Origin: Xanthomonas sp. XNM01
Lineage (GTDB): Bacteria > Pseudomonadota > Gammaproteobacteria > Xanthomonadales > Xanthomonadaceae
Length of the DNA: 64,000 nucleotides
Reading direction: 5' to 3'
Assembly: GCF_014851915.1 (NCBI RefSeq)
Contig: NZ_JACVAP010000003.1
Span: 372,001-436,000 of the forward strand
This document shows positions 9,262 through 17,314 of this stretch, piece by piece. Position 1 is the stretch's first letter. Each line of letters begins with the position of its first letter. Made by a program: the position numbers and the translations under genes. A model generated the notes under the pieces. That model was not told the DNA's origin. It saw only the letters and a list, made by a program, of their open reading frames with translations, and did not search any database.

Positions 9262-10146
9262 TCAATCCGAGACGATGATCTCGGCCGAACGCTTCGCGGT
9301 GGAAGCGCCCTTCTTCGGCGCCAGCTGGATCCGGCTGCTTGCCACGCCGGCCCCGGTCAGGGCCTTGCGCAGCGCTTCGCCGCGGGCCTGGGCGACCTTG
9401 GCGTCATTGTCGTAGGCCTCGATGCGGACCTTGCTGCGGGTGCCGATCTGCAGGTACGCGGCCAGCGCCGACGCTGCGGCCTTGCCATCCCCGGTCAGGG
9501 CCGACTTGCCGGCGGAAAAAGCGCCGCCGGGCACGGTGAACACCTCGCCGCGGGAACCGAAGGCCGATGCCGGCAGCTTCGCACCCGAGACCAGCTCGGC
9601 CTCCTGCCGCGACAGCTCGGCTTCCTTGCGCCGCGCCGCAGACAACTGCGCGGTCTGGCGCCCGGTCACGTTGCTCAGGGTCTGCTCGACATCGCTGCGT
9701 GCCGCGGCCTCGGCTTCGGCGGCCAGACGCAGACGCTCGGTCTCCTCGGCCTGGATCTGCGCCTGGATCCGCAGCTTCTCGGTCTCCTGGCGCGCGCGCT
9801 CGGCCTCGCGCCGGCTCACTTCCAGCAGCAGTTCGCCCCGGCGCAGCTCCAGCTGCCGGGCCTCCTGCTCGGCGAAATTGGTCGCCGCCACGACCTCGGC
9901 CACCTCGATCCGCCGTTCGGCCAGATACAGGGCGGTGGGCCGGTCCGCGCGACGCGCTTCGGCCAGCGTCGCCAGCGCCTGGCGGGCCTCGACCTGCTCG
10001 TAGGCGGCCAGGCGTCCCAGCTGCGGGTCGGCCTGCAGCGCGGCGAGCCGCGCCTGCAGGCGCTGCACGTCGGCATCGTCGGCGGCCGCGGCGGCCAATG
10101 GCAGCAGCAGGGCGAGCGGCATGGCCAGGATCAGGGAGCGCTTCAT
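9262..10146 (-). CDS. Periplasmic coiled-coil protein with OmpA-like C-terminal domain (DUF4398/OmpA type)
   Basis: 294 residues. A signal peptide (KRSLILAMPLALLLPLAAAAA) is followed by about 180 residues of Ala/Arg/Glu/Gln-rich helix with heptad character. A degenerate OmpA-like domain starts near residue 215 (VFTVPGGAFSAGKSALT; SKVRIEAYDND; RGEALRKAL). OmpA domains bind peptidoglycan, so the protein may link an envelope complex to the wall; this is inference. The ATG at 10146 overlaps the stop of the upstream gene (ATGA), so the two are translationally coupled. The frame extends further upstream only through that neighbour. Confidence 0.78.
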   Translation of the reverse strand: MKRSLILAMPLALLLPLAAAAADDADVQRLQARLAALQADPQLGRLAAYEQVEARQALATLAEARRADRPTALYLAERRIEVAEVVAATNFAEQEARQLELRRGELLLEVSRREAERARQETEKLRIQAQIQAEETERLRLAAEAEAAARSDVEQTLSNVTGRQTAQLSAARRKEAELSRQEAELVSGAKLPASAFGSRGEVFTVPGGAFSAGKSALTGDGKAAASALAAYLQIGTRSKVRIEAYDNDAKVAQARGEALRKALTGAGVASSRIQLAPKKGASTAKRSAEIIVSD

Positions 10147-10535
10147 GGCGTGCCTCCCAGGCCCAGCTGGCGCCGCAGGTCGGCGATCTCGGTCTGCCGC
10201 TGCAGCAGCGTGGCCTCGGCCTGGATCTGCAGGCTGCGGGCGCGAGCGAGCTCGGCATCGGCGGCTGCGCGCAGGGCCAGATCGGCGGCCTGGCGGCGGT
10301 CGTTGCGGCTGCGGCTCTGGATGCCCGCCTGGGCCTGGCGCAGCCCGTCTTCGGCCTGCTCCATCAGGTCCGGCACGTAATGGCCGGCGTAGGCGTCGCG
10401 TGCCTGCATGAGCGCCTGTTCGGCGCGCACGATTTCCGGCGCGAGCACCTGGGCGTGGGCTGTGACGGCCAGCCCGGAAGCGAGAGCGAGCGCGCACAGG
10501 CGTCGCGTGAAGTATGCGAAGCTACGAAGGTTCAT
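10143..10535 (-). CDS. DUF4398-type periplasmic helical protein
   Basis: 130 residues. The N-terminus (MNLRSFAYFTRRL then a hydrophobic run ending TAHAQ) is a clear signal peptide. The mature part is helical and rich in Ala, Gln and Arg (EIVRAEQALMQARDAYAGHY), resembling DUF4398 proteins often encoded before an OmpA-domain partner. The ATG at 10535 fits the signal peptide; upstream extension has none. It probably forms a periplasmic complex with the product of the overlapping downstream gene. Its start is 98 bp from the divergent pilU gene, so the promoters face each other there. Confidence 0.75.
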   Translation of the reverse strand: MNLRSFAYFTRRLCALALASGLAVTAHAQVLAPEIVRAEQALMQARDAYAGHYVPDLMEQAEDGLRQAQAGIQSRSRNDRRQAADLALRAAADAELARARSLQIQAEATLLQRQTEIADLRRQLGLGGTP

Positions 10536-10633
10536 TGGGGAACGCCGTGTCCTGTGCTGTCGGGGCCGGACCATTGTCGGAAGCCAGCGGCGGGCATGCA
10601 ATGCCGGCCGCCAGATCGAGGGGAACATCGCAC

Positions 10634-11773
10634 ATGGATATCGGCTACTTCCTGAAGCTGATGACCGAAAAGAACGCCTCGGACATGTTCCTGACGACCG
10701 GGGCGCCGGTCTACATCAAGATCGAAGGCAAGCTGTATCCCCTCGGCAATACCGGCCTGCCGCCGGGCATGGTCAAGAAGATCGCCTACTCGCTGATGGA
10801 CGAGGGCCAGGTGCCGCAGTTCGAGCGCGACCTGGAGCTGAACATGGCCATCGCCCTGGCCGACGCCGGGCGCTTCCGCGTCAACGTGTTCAAGCAGCGC
10901 GGCGAGGTCGGCATGGTGATCCGCGCGATCCGCAGCGCGATCCCGTCGATCGAGGACCTGAACCTGCCGCAGGTGCTCAAGGACATCATCATGACCCCGC
11001 GCGGCCTGGTCCTGATCGTCGGCTCGACCGGCTCGGGCAAGTCCACCGCGCTGGCGTCGATGATCGACCACCGCAACAGCAGCAGCACCGGCCACATCCT
11101 CACCATCGAGGACCCGATCGAGTACCTGCACAAGCACAAGAAGTCGATCGTCAACCAGCGCGAGGTCGGCCTGGACACCCATGCCTTCCACAACGCGCTG
11201 AAGAACGCGATGCGCGAGGCGCCGGACGTGATCCTGATCGGCGAGATCCTGGACGCCGAGACCATGGAGGCGGCGATCGCCTTCGCCGAGACCGGCCACC
11301 TGTGCCTGGCCACCCTGCACTCCAACAACGCCGACCAGACGATCGAGCGCATCCTCAACTTCTTCCCGGAAAGCGCGCACAAGAACGTGCTGATGAACCT
11401 GGCGCTGAACCTGCGTGCGGTGGTCTCGCTGCGGCTGGTCAAGGGCGTGGACGAGCGCCGCCTGCCGGCGACCGAGGTGCTGATCAACACGCCGATGATC
11501 CGCGACCTGCTGCGCCGCGGCCAGGTGCACGAGATCAAGGCCGCGATGGAGGGCTCGCTGGAGGAAGGCATGCAGACCTTCGACCAGTGCCTGTTCCGGA
11601 TGGTCAAGCAGGGCCGCATCGACCAGGAGGAAGCGCTGCGCGCGGCCGATTCGCGCGATGGCCTGGCCCTGAAGTTCCGCCTGTCGGAAGGCGCCGAGGG
11701 CGAACACGACCCGTACGCGGACATGAATGGCGGCAGCCCGAGCCCGCCGCAGATCACCCACGGCTTCGTTTGA
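10634..11773 (+). CDS. pilU: Type IV pilus retraction ATPase PilU
   Basis: 379 residues of the PilT/PilU secretion-ATPase family. Walker A GSTGSGKS is near 130-137, an Asp box (LTIEDPIEYLH) near 155-165, a Walker B-like LIGEILDAETMEAA near 198, and the His box ATLHSNNA after it. LIGEILDAETME replaces the RDLETI form of PilT, and the C-terminal tail is long and acidic; both match PilU, the PilT-dependent accessory motor at the inner-membrane pilus base. No pilT gene is adjacent in this window. Start ATG 10634 has GAGGGG about 10 bases upstream. It is divergent from the DUF4398/OmpA pair. Confidence 0.93.
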   Translation: MDIGYFLKLMTEKNASDMFLTTGAPVYIKIEGKLYPLGNTGLPPGMVKKIAYSLMDEGQVPQFERDLELNMAIALADAGRFRVNVFKQRGEVGMVIRAIRSAIPSIEDLNLPQVLKDIIMTPRGLVLIVGSTGSGKSTALASMIDHRNSSSTGHILTIEDPIEYLHKHKKSIVNQREVGLDTHAFHNALKNAMREAPDVILIGEILDAETMEAAIAFAETGHLCLATLHSNNADQTIERILNFFPESAHKNVLMNLALNLRAVVSLRLVKGVDERRLPATEVLINTPMIRDLLRRGQVHEIKAAMEGSLEEGMQTFDQCLFRMVKQGRIDQEEALRAADSRDGLALKFRLSEGAEGEHDPYADMNGGSPSPPQITHGFV

Positions 11774-11932
11774 GCCGACGCGGCGCGCCCGGAGCGCCAC
11801 CACGCGCGCCCCGGGCCGATGCGTCCTCCGGCCCGATGGACCACTGGACGCCGCGCACGTCCGATCCCGCAGCGTGCCGTCGCGCCGCAGCAGCCGAGCC
11901 GGCGCACCTGATCAGCCTGTGGTGACCGCCGT

Positions 11933-12595
11933 TCAGCGCGGGGTCGGGGCGTCCGGCTGCGCTTCCGGCGCGGCCGCCTGGAACGCGGGCAGCGCCAGAC
12001 AGGCCTGTTCGACCGCGCGGATCGCCGGCCAGGCCCCCACGTCGACACCGAACCGGCGCGCGTTGTAGAGCTGGGGCACCAGGCAGCAGTCGGCCAGGCC
12101 GGGCTGGTCGCCATGGCAGAAGCGGCCGCTGCCACCGTCGCCCAGCAACTGCTCGAACGCCTGCAGGCCCTGCACGATCCAGTGCCGGACCCACTCGTCG
12201 CGCTCGGCCTGCGGCACGTTCCATTCGTGCTCGAAGAACTGCAGCACGCGCAGGTTGTTGAGTGGATGCAGGTCGCAGGCGACCAGCTGCGCCAGCGCGC
12301 GCACCCGCGCGCGGTCGCGCGCGGTGTTGGGCAGCAGCGGCTGCTGCGGCCAGACCTCGTCGAGGTACTCCAGGATCGCCAGCGACTGCCGCAGCGTCCG
12401 CTCGCCATGGCGCAGGGTCGGCACCAGCTGCTGCGGATTGAGCGCGACGTAATCAGGCGTGTGCTGCTGGCCGCCGTCCTTCAGCAGGTGGACCGGCGCG
12501 ACCGCGAAGTCCAGGCCCTTCAGATGCAGGCCGATCCGCACCCGGTAGGCAGCGCTGGAACGCCAGTACGAATACAGCAGCAGACTGTCGTGCAT
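11933..12595 (-). CDS. maiA: Maleylacetoacetate isomerase (zeta-class GST fold)
   Basis: 220 residues with a thioredoxin-like N-terminal domain and a helical C-terminal domain. The zeta-class active-site motif SSAAYRVRI (residues about 13-21) and the cis-Pro region (NPQQLVPTL) are present. It isomerises maleylacetoacetate to fumarylacetoacetate using glutathione, the penultimate step of tyrosine/homogentisate degradation. The fumarylacetoacetase-type gene lies 135 bp upstream on the same strand, so the two probably form one catabolic unit. Confidence 0.9.
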   Translation of the reverse strand: MHDSLLLYSYWRSSAAYRVRIGLHLKGLDFAVAPVHLLKDGGQQHTPDYVALNPQQLVPTLRHGERTLRQSLAILEYLDEVWPQQPLLPNTARDRARVRALAQLVACDLHPLNNLRVLQFFEHEWNVPQAERDEWVRHWIVQGLQAFEQLLGDGGSGRFCHGDQPGLADCCLVPQLYNARRFGVDVGAWPAIRAVEQACLALPAFQAAAPEAQPDAPTPR

Positions 12596-12730
12596 CGCCC
12601 CTCCCTGGAGCCGAACGCGGTGGAACCGGCCGGCCCCGCCCTGCAGCGGCGAATCGCCGCGGGAACCACGATAGCGCGGCGTTCGCGGACCGGCGGTCCG
12701 CCGGTCGCACGCCGCCGACCGTCCGCCGGT

Positions 12731-13720
12731 TCAGCCCACCGGCTGGCGCTCGATGCGCTGTTCGATCGCACCGAAAATGCTGTGTCCGTCACGGTCCAGC
12801 ATCTCGATCCGGACCTGGTCGCCGAACGCCATGAACGGCGTGGACGGCGCGCCGTCGCGCAGCGCCTCCACCGTGCGCTGCTCGGCGAAACACGAGGCGC
12901 CGCGGCTGACGTCCTGGTTGGCGATGGTGCCCGAGCCGACGATCGTGCCGGCCGACAGCGGCCGGGTCTTGGCCGCATGCGCGAGCAGCTGGGCGAAGTC
13001 GAACTGCATGTCCTCGCCGGCCTCCGGTGCGCCGAACCACTGCCCGTTGATGTGGGTGACCAGCGGCAAGTGCAGCTTGTTGCCGCGCCAGGCGTCGCCC
13101 AGCTCGTCGGGCGTCACGAACACCGGCGACAGCGCCGAGCGCGGCTTGGACTGCAGGAAGCCGAAGCCCTTGGCCAGCTCGCCCGGGATCAGGTTGCGCA
13201 GCGAGACGTCGTTGACTAGGCCGACCAACTGGATGCGCTCGGCGGCCTGCTCCGGCGTGACCGCCATCGGCACGTCGTCGGTGATGACCACGATCTCCGC
13301 TTCCAGGTCGATGCCGTAGTCCTCGCTGACCACCTTCACCGGATCGCGCGGGCCATGGAAGCCGGCGCTGGTGGCCTGGTACATCAGCGGGTCGGTGTAG
13401 AAGCTCTCCGGCACCTCGGCACCACGCGCACGGCGCACGCGCTCGACATGCGGCAGGTAGGCGCTGCCGTCGACGAACTCGTAGGCGCGCGGCAGCGGCG
13501 CGGCCAGCGCCTGCATGTCCAGGTCGAAGCTGCCATCGGCGGTATCGGCCTCCAGCGCCTCGGCCAGCGCGTTCAGCCGCGGCGCGATGTTGGACCAGTC
13601 CTCGAGCGCCTGCTGCAGGGTCGCGGCGACGCCGGTGGCGCGTACGGCGCGGGTCAGGTCCCGCGAGACCACGATCAGGGTGCCGTCGCGGCCGCCTTCC
13701 TTCAGGGATCCAAGCTTCAT
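12731..13720 (-). CDS. Fumarylacetoacetate hydrolase family protein
   Basis: 329 residues. The C-terminal two thirds have the FAH fold with acidic metal ligands in DLEAEIVVITDDVPM, then VNDVSLRNLI and the lysine-bearing KGFGFLQSKPRSALSP stretch. The likely reaction is cleavage of fumarylacetoacetate to fumarate and acetoacetate, supported by the neighbouring maiA. The family also contains other acylpyruvases, so the substrate is inferred from context. The chosen ATG (13720, MKLGSLKEGGRDG) is the usual N-terminus for the ~330-residue xanthomonad form. A promoter with GTGAAA-17-TACAAT lies about 30 bases upstream. Confidence 0.88.
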   Translation of the reverse strand: MKLGSLKEGGRDGTLIVVSRDLTRAVRATGVAATLQQALEDWSNIAPRLNALAEALEADTADGSFDLDMQALAAPLPRAYEFVDGSAYLPHVERVRRARGAEVPESFYTDPLMYQATSAGFHGPRDPVKVVSEDYGIDLEAEIVVITDDVPMAVTPEQAAERIQLVGLVNDVSLRNLIPGELAKGFGFLQSKPRSALSPVFVTPDELGDAWRGNKLHLPLVTHINGQWFGAPEAGEDMQFDFAQLLAHAAKTRPLSAGTIVGSGTIANQDVSRGASCFAEQRTVEALRDGAPSTPFMAFGDQVRIEMLDRDGHSIFGAIEQRIERQPVG

Positions 13721-13750
13721 CGTCCGGTCTGCCTTGCGGGTGGATCGGCG

Positions 13751-13786
13751 ATTGTACGGACCCCTTGAAAAGGTTTCACCTGAAAC
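13751..13786 (-). promoter_or_regulatory. fah promoter overlapped by a perfect 14-bp dyad
   Basis: On the minus strand GTGAAA (13779-13774) and TACAAT (13756-13751) are separated by 17 bp, placing transcription start about 25 bases before fah. GTTTCA-CC-TGAAAC at 13773-13786 is a near-perfect dyad (6-bp arms, 2-bp centre) covering the -35 hexamer. That position suits a repressor operator. Confidence 0.5.
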
Positions 13787-14073
13787 GCTAAACGCGCGCC
13801 ACCGTACCCGCGCACGGCGGCGCGTATTCACGTAGAATGCGCGCCGATTGCCAGCGGCCGTCCGTTTCCCTTCGGGAACGCCGGTACCGATCCCTCGGTG
13901 CCCGCCCCCACTCCGACGCCCATTCGCCTGCAGTCCGGCCCCTGCCCCGCACGGCCGACCCAACGTTTCTCTCGCAGCGCGGTTCACGGGAACGCTCCGA
14001 GTCACCCCCGATCGATCCGATCCGGACCGCAGGCCATTGGGCCTTGCGGCAGGATCCTCATGGAGCTTCCCGC
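13787..14073 (+). promoter_or_regulatory. Upstream region and probable long leader of rhlE
   Basis: No gene is visible. TAGAAT at 13833-13838 is a fair -10 box without a good -35. If used it would give a roughly 230-base untranslated leader before rhlE, as is common for autoregulated DEAD-box helicase genes. Confidence 0.35.
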
Positions 14074-15435
14074 ATGTCTTTTGAATCCCTGGGCCTGGCG
14101 CCCTTCCTGCTGCGTGCTTTGGCCGAGCAGGGCTACGAAACCCCGACCCCGGTGCAGGCGCAGGCGATCCCGCTGGTGCTCGAAGGCCACGACCTGCTGG
14201 CCGGCGCGCAGACCGGTACCGGCAAGACCGCCGCGTTCGGCCTGCCGCTGCTGCAGCACCTGGGCACTTCGCCGCAGACGGTGACCGGCGGCCCGCGCAA
14301 GCCGCGCGCGCTGATCCTCACCCCGACCCGTGAGCTGGCCACCCAGGTCAGCGACAGCCTGCGCGGCTACAGCAAGTACCTGCGCATCCCCAGCACCGTG
14401 ATCTACGGCGGCGTCGGCATGGGCAACCAGCTGGACGCGCTGCGCCGCGGCGTGGACCTGGTGATCGCCTGCCCGGGCCGCCTGATCGACCACATGGAAC
14501 GCCGCAGCGTGGACCTGTCCGGCATCGAGGTGCTGATCCTGGACGAGGCCGACCGCATGCTCGACATGGGCTTCCTGCCGTCGATCAAGCGCATCCTGGC
14601 CAAGCTGCCGCGCCAGAACCGGCAGACCCTGCTGTTCTCGGCCACCTTCGCCGAGCCGATCAAGCAGCTGGCGCTGGAGTTCATGCGCCACCCGCGCGAA
14701 GTGATGGTGACCCCGCAGAACACCGTGGCCGAGACCATCGCCCACCGCGTGCATCCGGTCGACGCCGCGCGCAAGCGCGAGCTGCTGCTGCACCTGCTGG
14801 CGCAGGACAGCCGCGTGCAGACGCTGGTGTTCGCCAAGACCAAGCATGGCAGCGACAAGCTGGCCACGTTCCTGGAGAAGTCCGGCATCAAGACCGCGGC
14901 GATCCACGGCAACAAGAGCCAGGGCCAGCGCATGCGCGCGCTGGGCGACTTCAAGGCCGGCCGGGTCAACGTGCTGGTCGCCACCGACATCGCCGCGCGC
15001 GGCATCGACATCAACGAGCTGCCGCGGGTGATCAACTACGACCTGCCGATGGTGGCCGAGGACTACGTGCACCGGATCGGCCGCACCGGCCGCAACGGCT
15101 CGACCGGCGAGGCGCTGTCGCTGGTGTCGCAGGAAGACGCCAAGCTGCTGCGCGCGATCGTGCGCATGCTCAACCGCGACATGGAGATCCGCGACCTGCC
15201 GGGCTTCGAACCGCAGCACCCGATCCGCTGGGGCAACAGCGCGCCGGGCAAGGCCGAGCAGCCGGGCGGCCAGCGTCCGCCGCGCCGCAGCACCGGGCGC
15301 AAGCCGCAGGCCGATGCCGGCCAGCGCCACAACCATGGCCACGCCGGTGCCAAGAAGACCGGCAGCCAGCCGGGCGGCCATGCCAACGGCCAGCGCCGGC
15401 GGCAGCCGCGCGGCGGCCGCGGCCAGGCGGTCTGA
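14074..15435 (+). CDS. rhlE: DEAD-box ATP-dependent RNA helicase RhlE
   Basis: 453 residues. Helicase motifs in order: Q-motif (TPVQAQAIP), motif I AQTGTGKTAAF, Ia PTRELATQV, II DEAD, III SAT, IV LVFAKTK, V ATDIAARGIDI, VI HRIGRTGR. A basic, low-complexity tail of about 70 residues (Gly/Gln/Arg/Lys) follows, typical of RhlE. It remodels RNA in ribosome assembly and cold adaptation. The start ATG at 14074 has GGAG eight bases upstream and gives the standard MSFESLGLAPFLLRAL N-terminus; the frame upstream has no helicase character. Confidence 0.94.
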   Translation: MSFESLGLAPFLLRALAEQGYETPTPVQAQAIPLVLEGHDLLAGAQTGTGKTAAFGLPLLQHLGTSPQTVTGGPRKPRALILTPTRELATQVSDSLRGYSKYLRIPSTVIYGGVGMGNQLDALRRGVDLVIACPGRLIDHMERRSVDLSGIEVLILDEADRMLDMGFLPSIKRILAKLPRQNRQTLLFSATFAEPIKQLALEFMRHPREVMVTPQNTVAETIAHRVHPVDAARKRELLLHLLAQDSRVQTLVFAKTKHGSDKLATFLEKSGIKTAAIHGNKSQGQRMRALGDFKAGRVNVLVATDIAARGIDINELPRVINYDLPMVAEDYVHRIGRTGRNGSTGEALSLVSQEDAKLLRAIVRMLNRDMEIRDLPGFEPQHPIRWGNSAPGKAEQPGGQRPPRRSTGRKPQADAGQRHNHGHAGAKKTGSQPGGHANGQRRRQPRGGRGQAV

Positions 15436-15442
15436 TCCATCT

Positions 15443-15500
15443 TCCGGAACCGGCCTGCCGGTTCCGGAGGTCACGCGCGGCGCCGGAGACGGCGCCGCGC
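15443..15500 (+). terminator. Two consecutive perfect hairpins after rhlE
   Basis: TCCGGAACCGGC pairs with GCCGGTTCCGGA at 15443-15468 (12-bp arms, 2-nt gap). GCGCGGCGCCG pairs with CGGCGCCGCGC around GAGA at 15475-15500. The first probably ends the rhlE message, although no T-run follows. The second lies in the leader of the diguanylate cyclase gene. Confidence 0.5.
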
Positions 15501-15528
15501 TGCGTTGGCACCTTCGAGGACGCCCGCC

Positions 15529-17094
15529 ATGCCGATGGCCCGACGGACCCGCATCGACCTGCGCCGCCTGATCCTGGCCCTGGCGGTCATCAGCGCACTG
15601 GTGACCCTGGCCAACGCCGTGCATGCCGGCTATCGCGTGCAGCGCGAGCAGTTGATCCGCAGCACGCTCGAATCCAACCGCGTGTATGCGACCAAGGTCG
15701 CCGCCGGCACCGACCACTTCCTGCAGGCGGCGATGCAGCAGCTCGGCTACAGCGCCGGCCTGCTGGGCACCCTCCCGGCCGATGCGGACGGCGTCGCCGC
15801 CGAGGCGCGGCGGCTGAAGTCGCAGACCCGCAGCTTCAACACCGTCCTGATCGTCGACCAGCACGGCACCGTGCGCGCCTTCTGGCCCGAACGCGACGAC
15901 CTGCTCGGCGACCAGTTGCAGAGCGCCGGCAGCCGCGAGGCGCTGGATGCACGCCGGCCGCTGGTCAGCCGGCCCTACCTGTCGGCATCGGGCACGCTGG
16001 TCGTCACCCTCTCGCATCCGATCCTGGCGGACGATGGCCGCTATCTGGGCTACATCGCCGGCGGCATCCACCTGCACGAGCCCAACATCCTGCAGACGCT
16101 GCTGGGCGAGCACTTCTACCGCGACGGCTCCTACCTGTACGTGGTCGACCGCGACGGCCATCTGGTCTATCACCACGACCGCACGCGGATCGGCCAGCAG
16201 GTGCACGGCAACCCGGTGATCGACGCGGTCCGCCGTGGCGAGAGCGGCGCGCAGCGGCTGGTCAACAGCTTCGGCGTGGACATGCTGGCCGGCTACGCGC
16301 CGATCCCGCTCAACGGCTGGGGCGTGGTCGCGCAGCGCCCGACCGAGGTGACCCTGCTGCCGATGGGCGAACTGATGCGCGACGTGCTGTGGCGGACCAT
16401 TCCCGCCGGCATCCTGCTGATGGCCGTGATCTGGTGGTGCGCCCGGCGGATCTCGCAGCCGCTGTGGCGGCTGGCCCGGCATGCCCGCGAGCACGAGGGC
16501 GCCGATGCCATCGCCCAGGTCCAGGCGGTCAAGGCGTGGTATTTCGAGGTGGAAAACCTCAAGCAGGCGGTGCTGAGCAGTTTCGGCACCCTGCACGACC
16601 GGATCGGCCGGCTGGACCGGGCCAACGCCACCGACCCGCTGACCGGCCTGCAGAACCGGCGCGGCCTGGACGCGATCCTGGCCCGCTGGCAGGAGGACGC
16701 GCGCGGCTTCGCCGTGATCATGCTCGACATCGACCACTTCAAGCGGATCAACGATGGCCACGGCCACGACGCCGGCGACGAGGTGATCCGGACCATGGCG
16801 CTGCTGATGCGCGATGCCTCGCGCAGCTCGGACGTGCTGTGCCGCAGCGGCGGCGAGGAGTTCCTGATCCTGCTGCCGGACACCGGGCTGGAGGACGCAA
16901 CCGCGATCGCCGAACGGCTGCGGCAACGGACCGAGGCGCAGGCCTTCGGCGAGGTCGGCCAGGTCACCCTGTCGGCCGGCGTGGCGGTGAGCGCAGGATC
17001 GGACGGCGATGCGCCGCTGGCGCTCAAGCGTGCGGATGCGGCGATGTACCAGGCCAAGCGGCAGGGCAGGAACCGGGTGGTCGCCGCGTCCTGA
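15529..17094 (+). CDS. Membrane diguanylate cyclase with periplasmic Cache-type sensor
   Basis: 521 residues: cytoplasmic basic start, membrane segment 1 (about 14-33), a roughly 250-residue periplasmic double-Cache/PAS-like sensor, membrane segment 2 (PAGILLMAVIWW, near 290), then a HAMP-like/helical linker and a GGDEF domain. The active-site loop reads SGGEEF (about 440-445). An RxxD inhibitory site (RSSD) lies exactly five residues before it. The enzyme should make cyclic-di-GMP from GTP in response to a periplasmic ligand, with product feedback. AGGA nine bases before the ATG at 15529 supports this start over an upstream TTG. The neighbouring TonB-receptor operon is convergent. Confidence 0.9.
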   Translation: MPMARRTRIDLRRLILALAVISALVTLANAVHAGYRVQREQLIRSTLESNRVYATKVAAGTDHFLQAAMQQLGYSAGLLGTLPADADGVAAEARRLKSQTRSFNTVLIVDQHGTVRAFWPERDDLLGDQLQSAGSREALDARRPLVSRPYLSASGTLVVTLSHPILADDGRYLGYIAGGIHLHEPNILQTLLGEHFYRDGSYLYVVDRDGHLVYHHDRTRIGQQVHGNPVIDAVRRGESGAQRLVNSFGVDMLAGYAPIPLNGWGVVAQRPTEVTLLPMGELMRDVLWRTIPAGILLMAVIWWCARRISQPLWRLARHAREHEGADAIAQVQAVKAWYFEVENLKQAVLSSFGTLHDRIGRLDRANATDPLTGLQNRRGLDAILARWQEDARGFAVIMLDIDHFKRINDGHGHDAGDEVIRTMALLMRDASRSSDVLCRSGGEEFLILLPDTGLEDATAIAERLRQRTEAQAFGEVGQVTLSAGVAVSAGSDGDAPLALKRADAAMYQAKRQGRNRVVAAS

Positions 17095-17220
17095 GCCGCC
17101 GATCGTCCGTCGCTGCCCGGGCCGGGTCCGCGTCGACGCGCCGGATGCGGGAGGCGCAGTTGCGCGCGCGATGCCGCCTCGGGCTGTCCCCATGGCCGGA
17201 ACGCGACGCCGACCTGCGCA

Positions 17221-17236
17221 CCGGGCACGTGCCCGG
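17221..17236. terminator. Perfect 16-bp palindrome in a convergent gap
   Basis: CCGGGCAC-GTGCCCGG lies midway between the convergent cyclase and TonB-receptor genes. It is palindromic on both strands and has no T-run. A bidirectional terminator role is inferred from position only; the rest of this 220-bp gap shows nothing. Confidence 0.35.
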
Positions 17237-17314
17237 CACGCACCAGCACCCCGGCGTTCGCAGGCGCGCCACCAGCCGACGCAACCGCGCCGGCCGGTGG
17301 CTGTCGCTTCCGGC

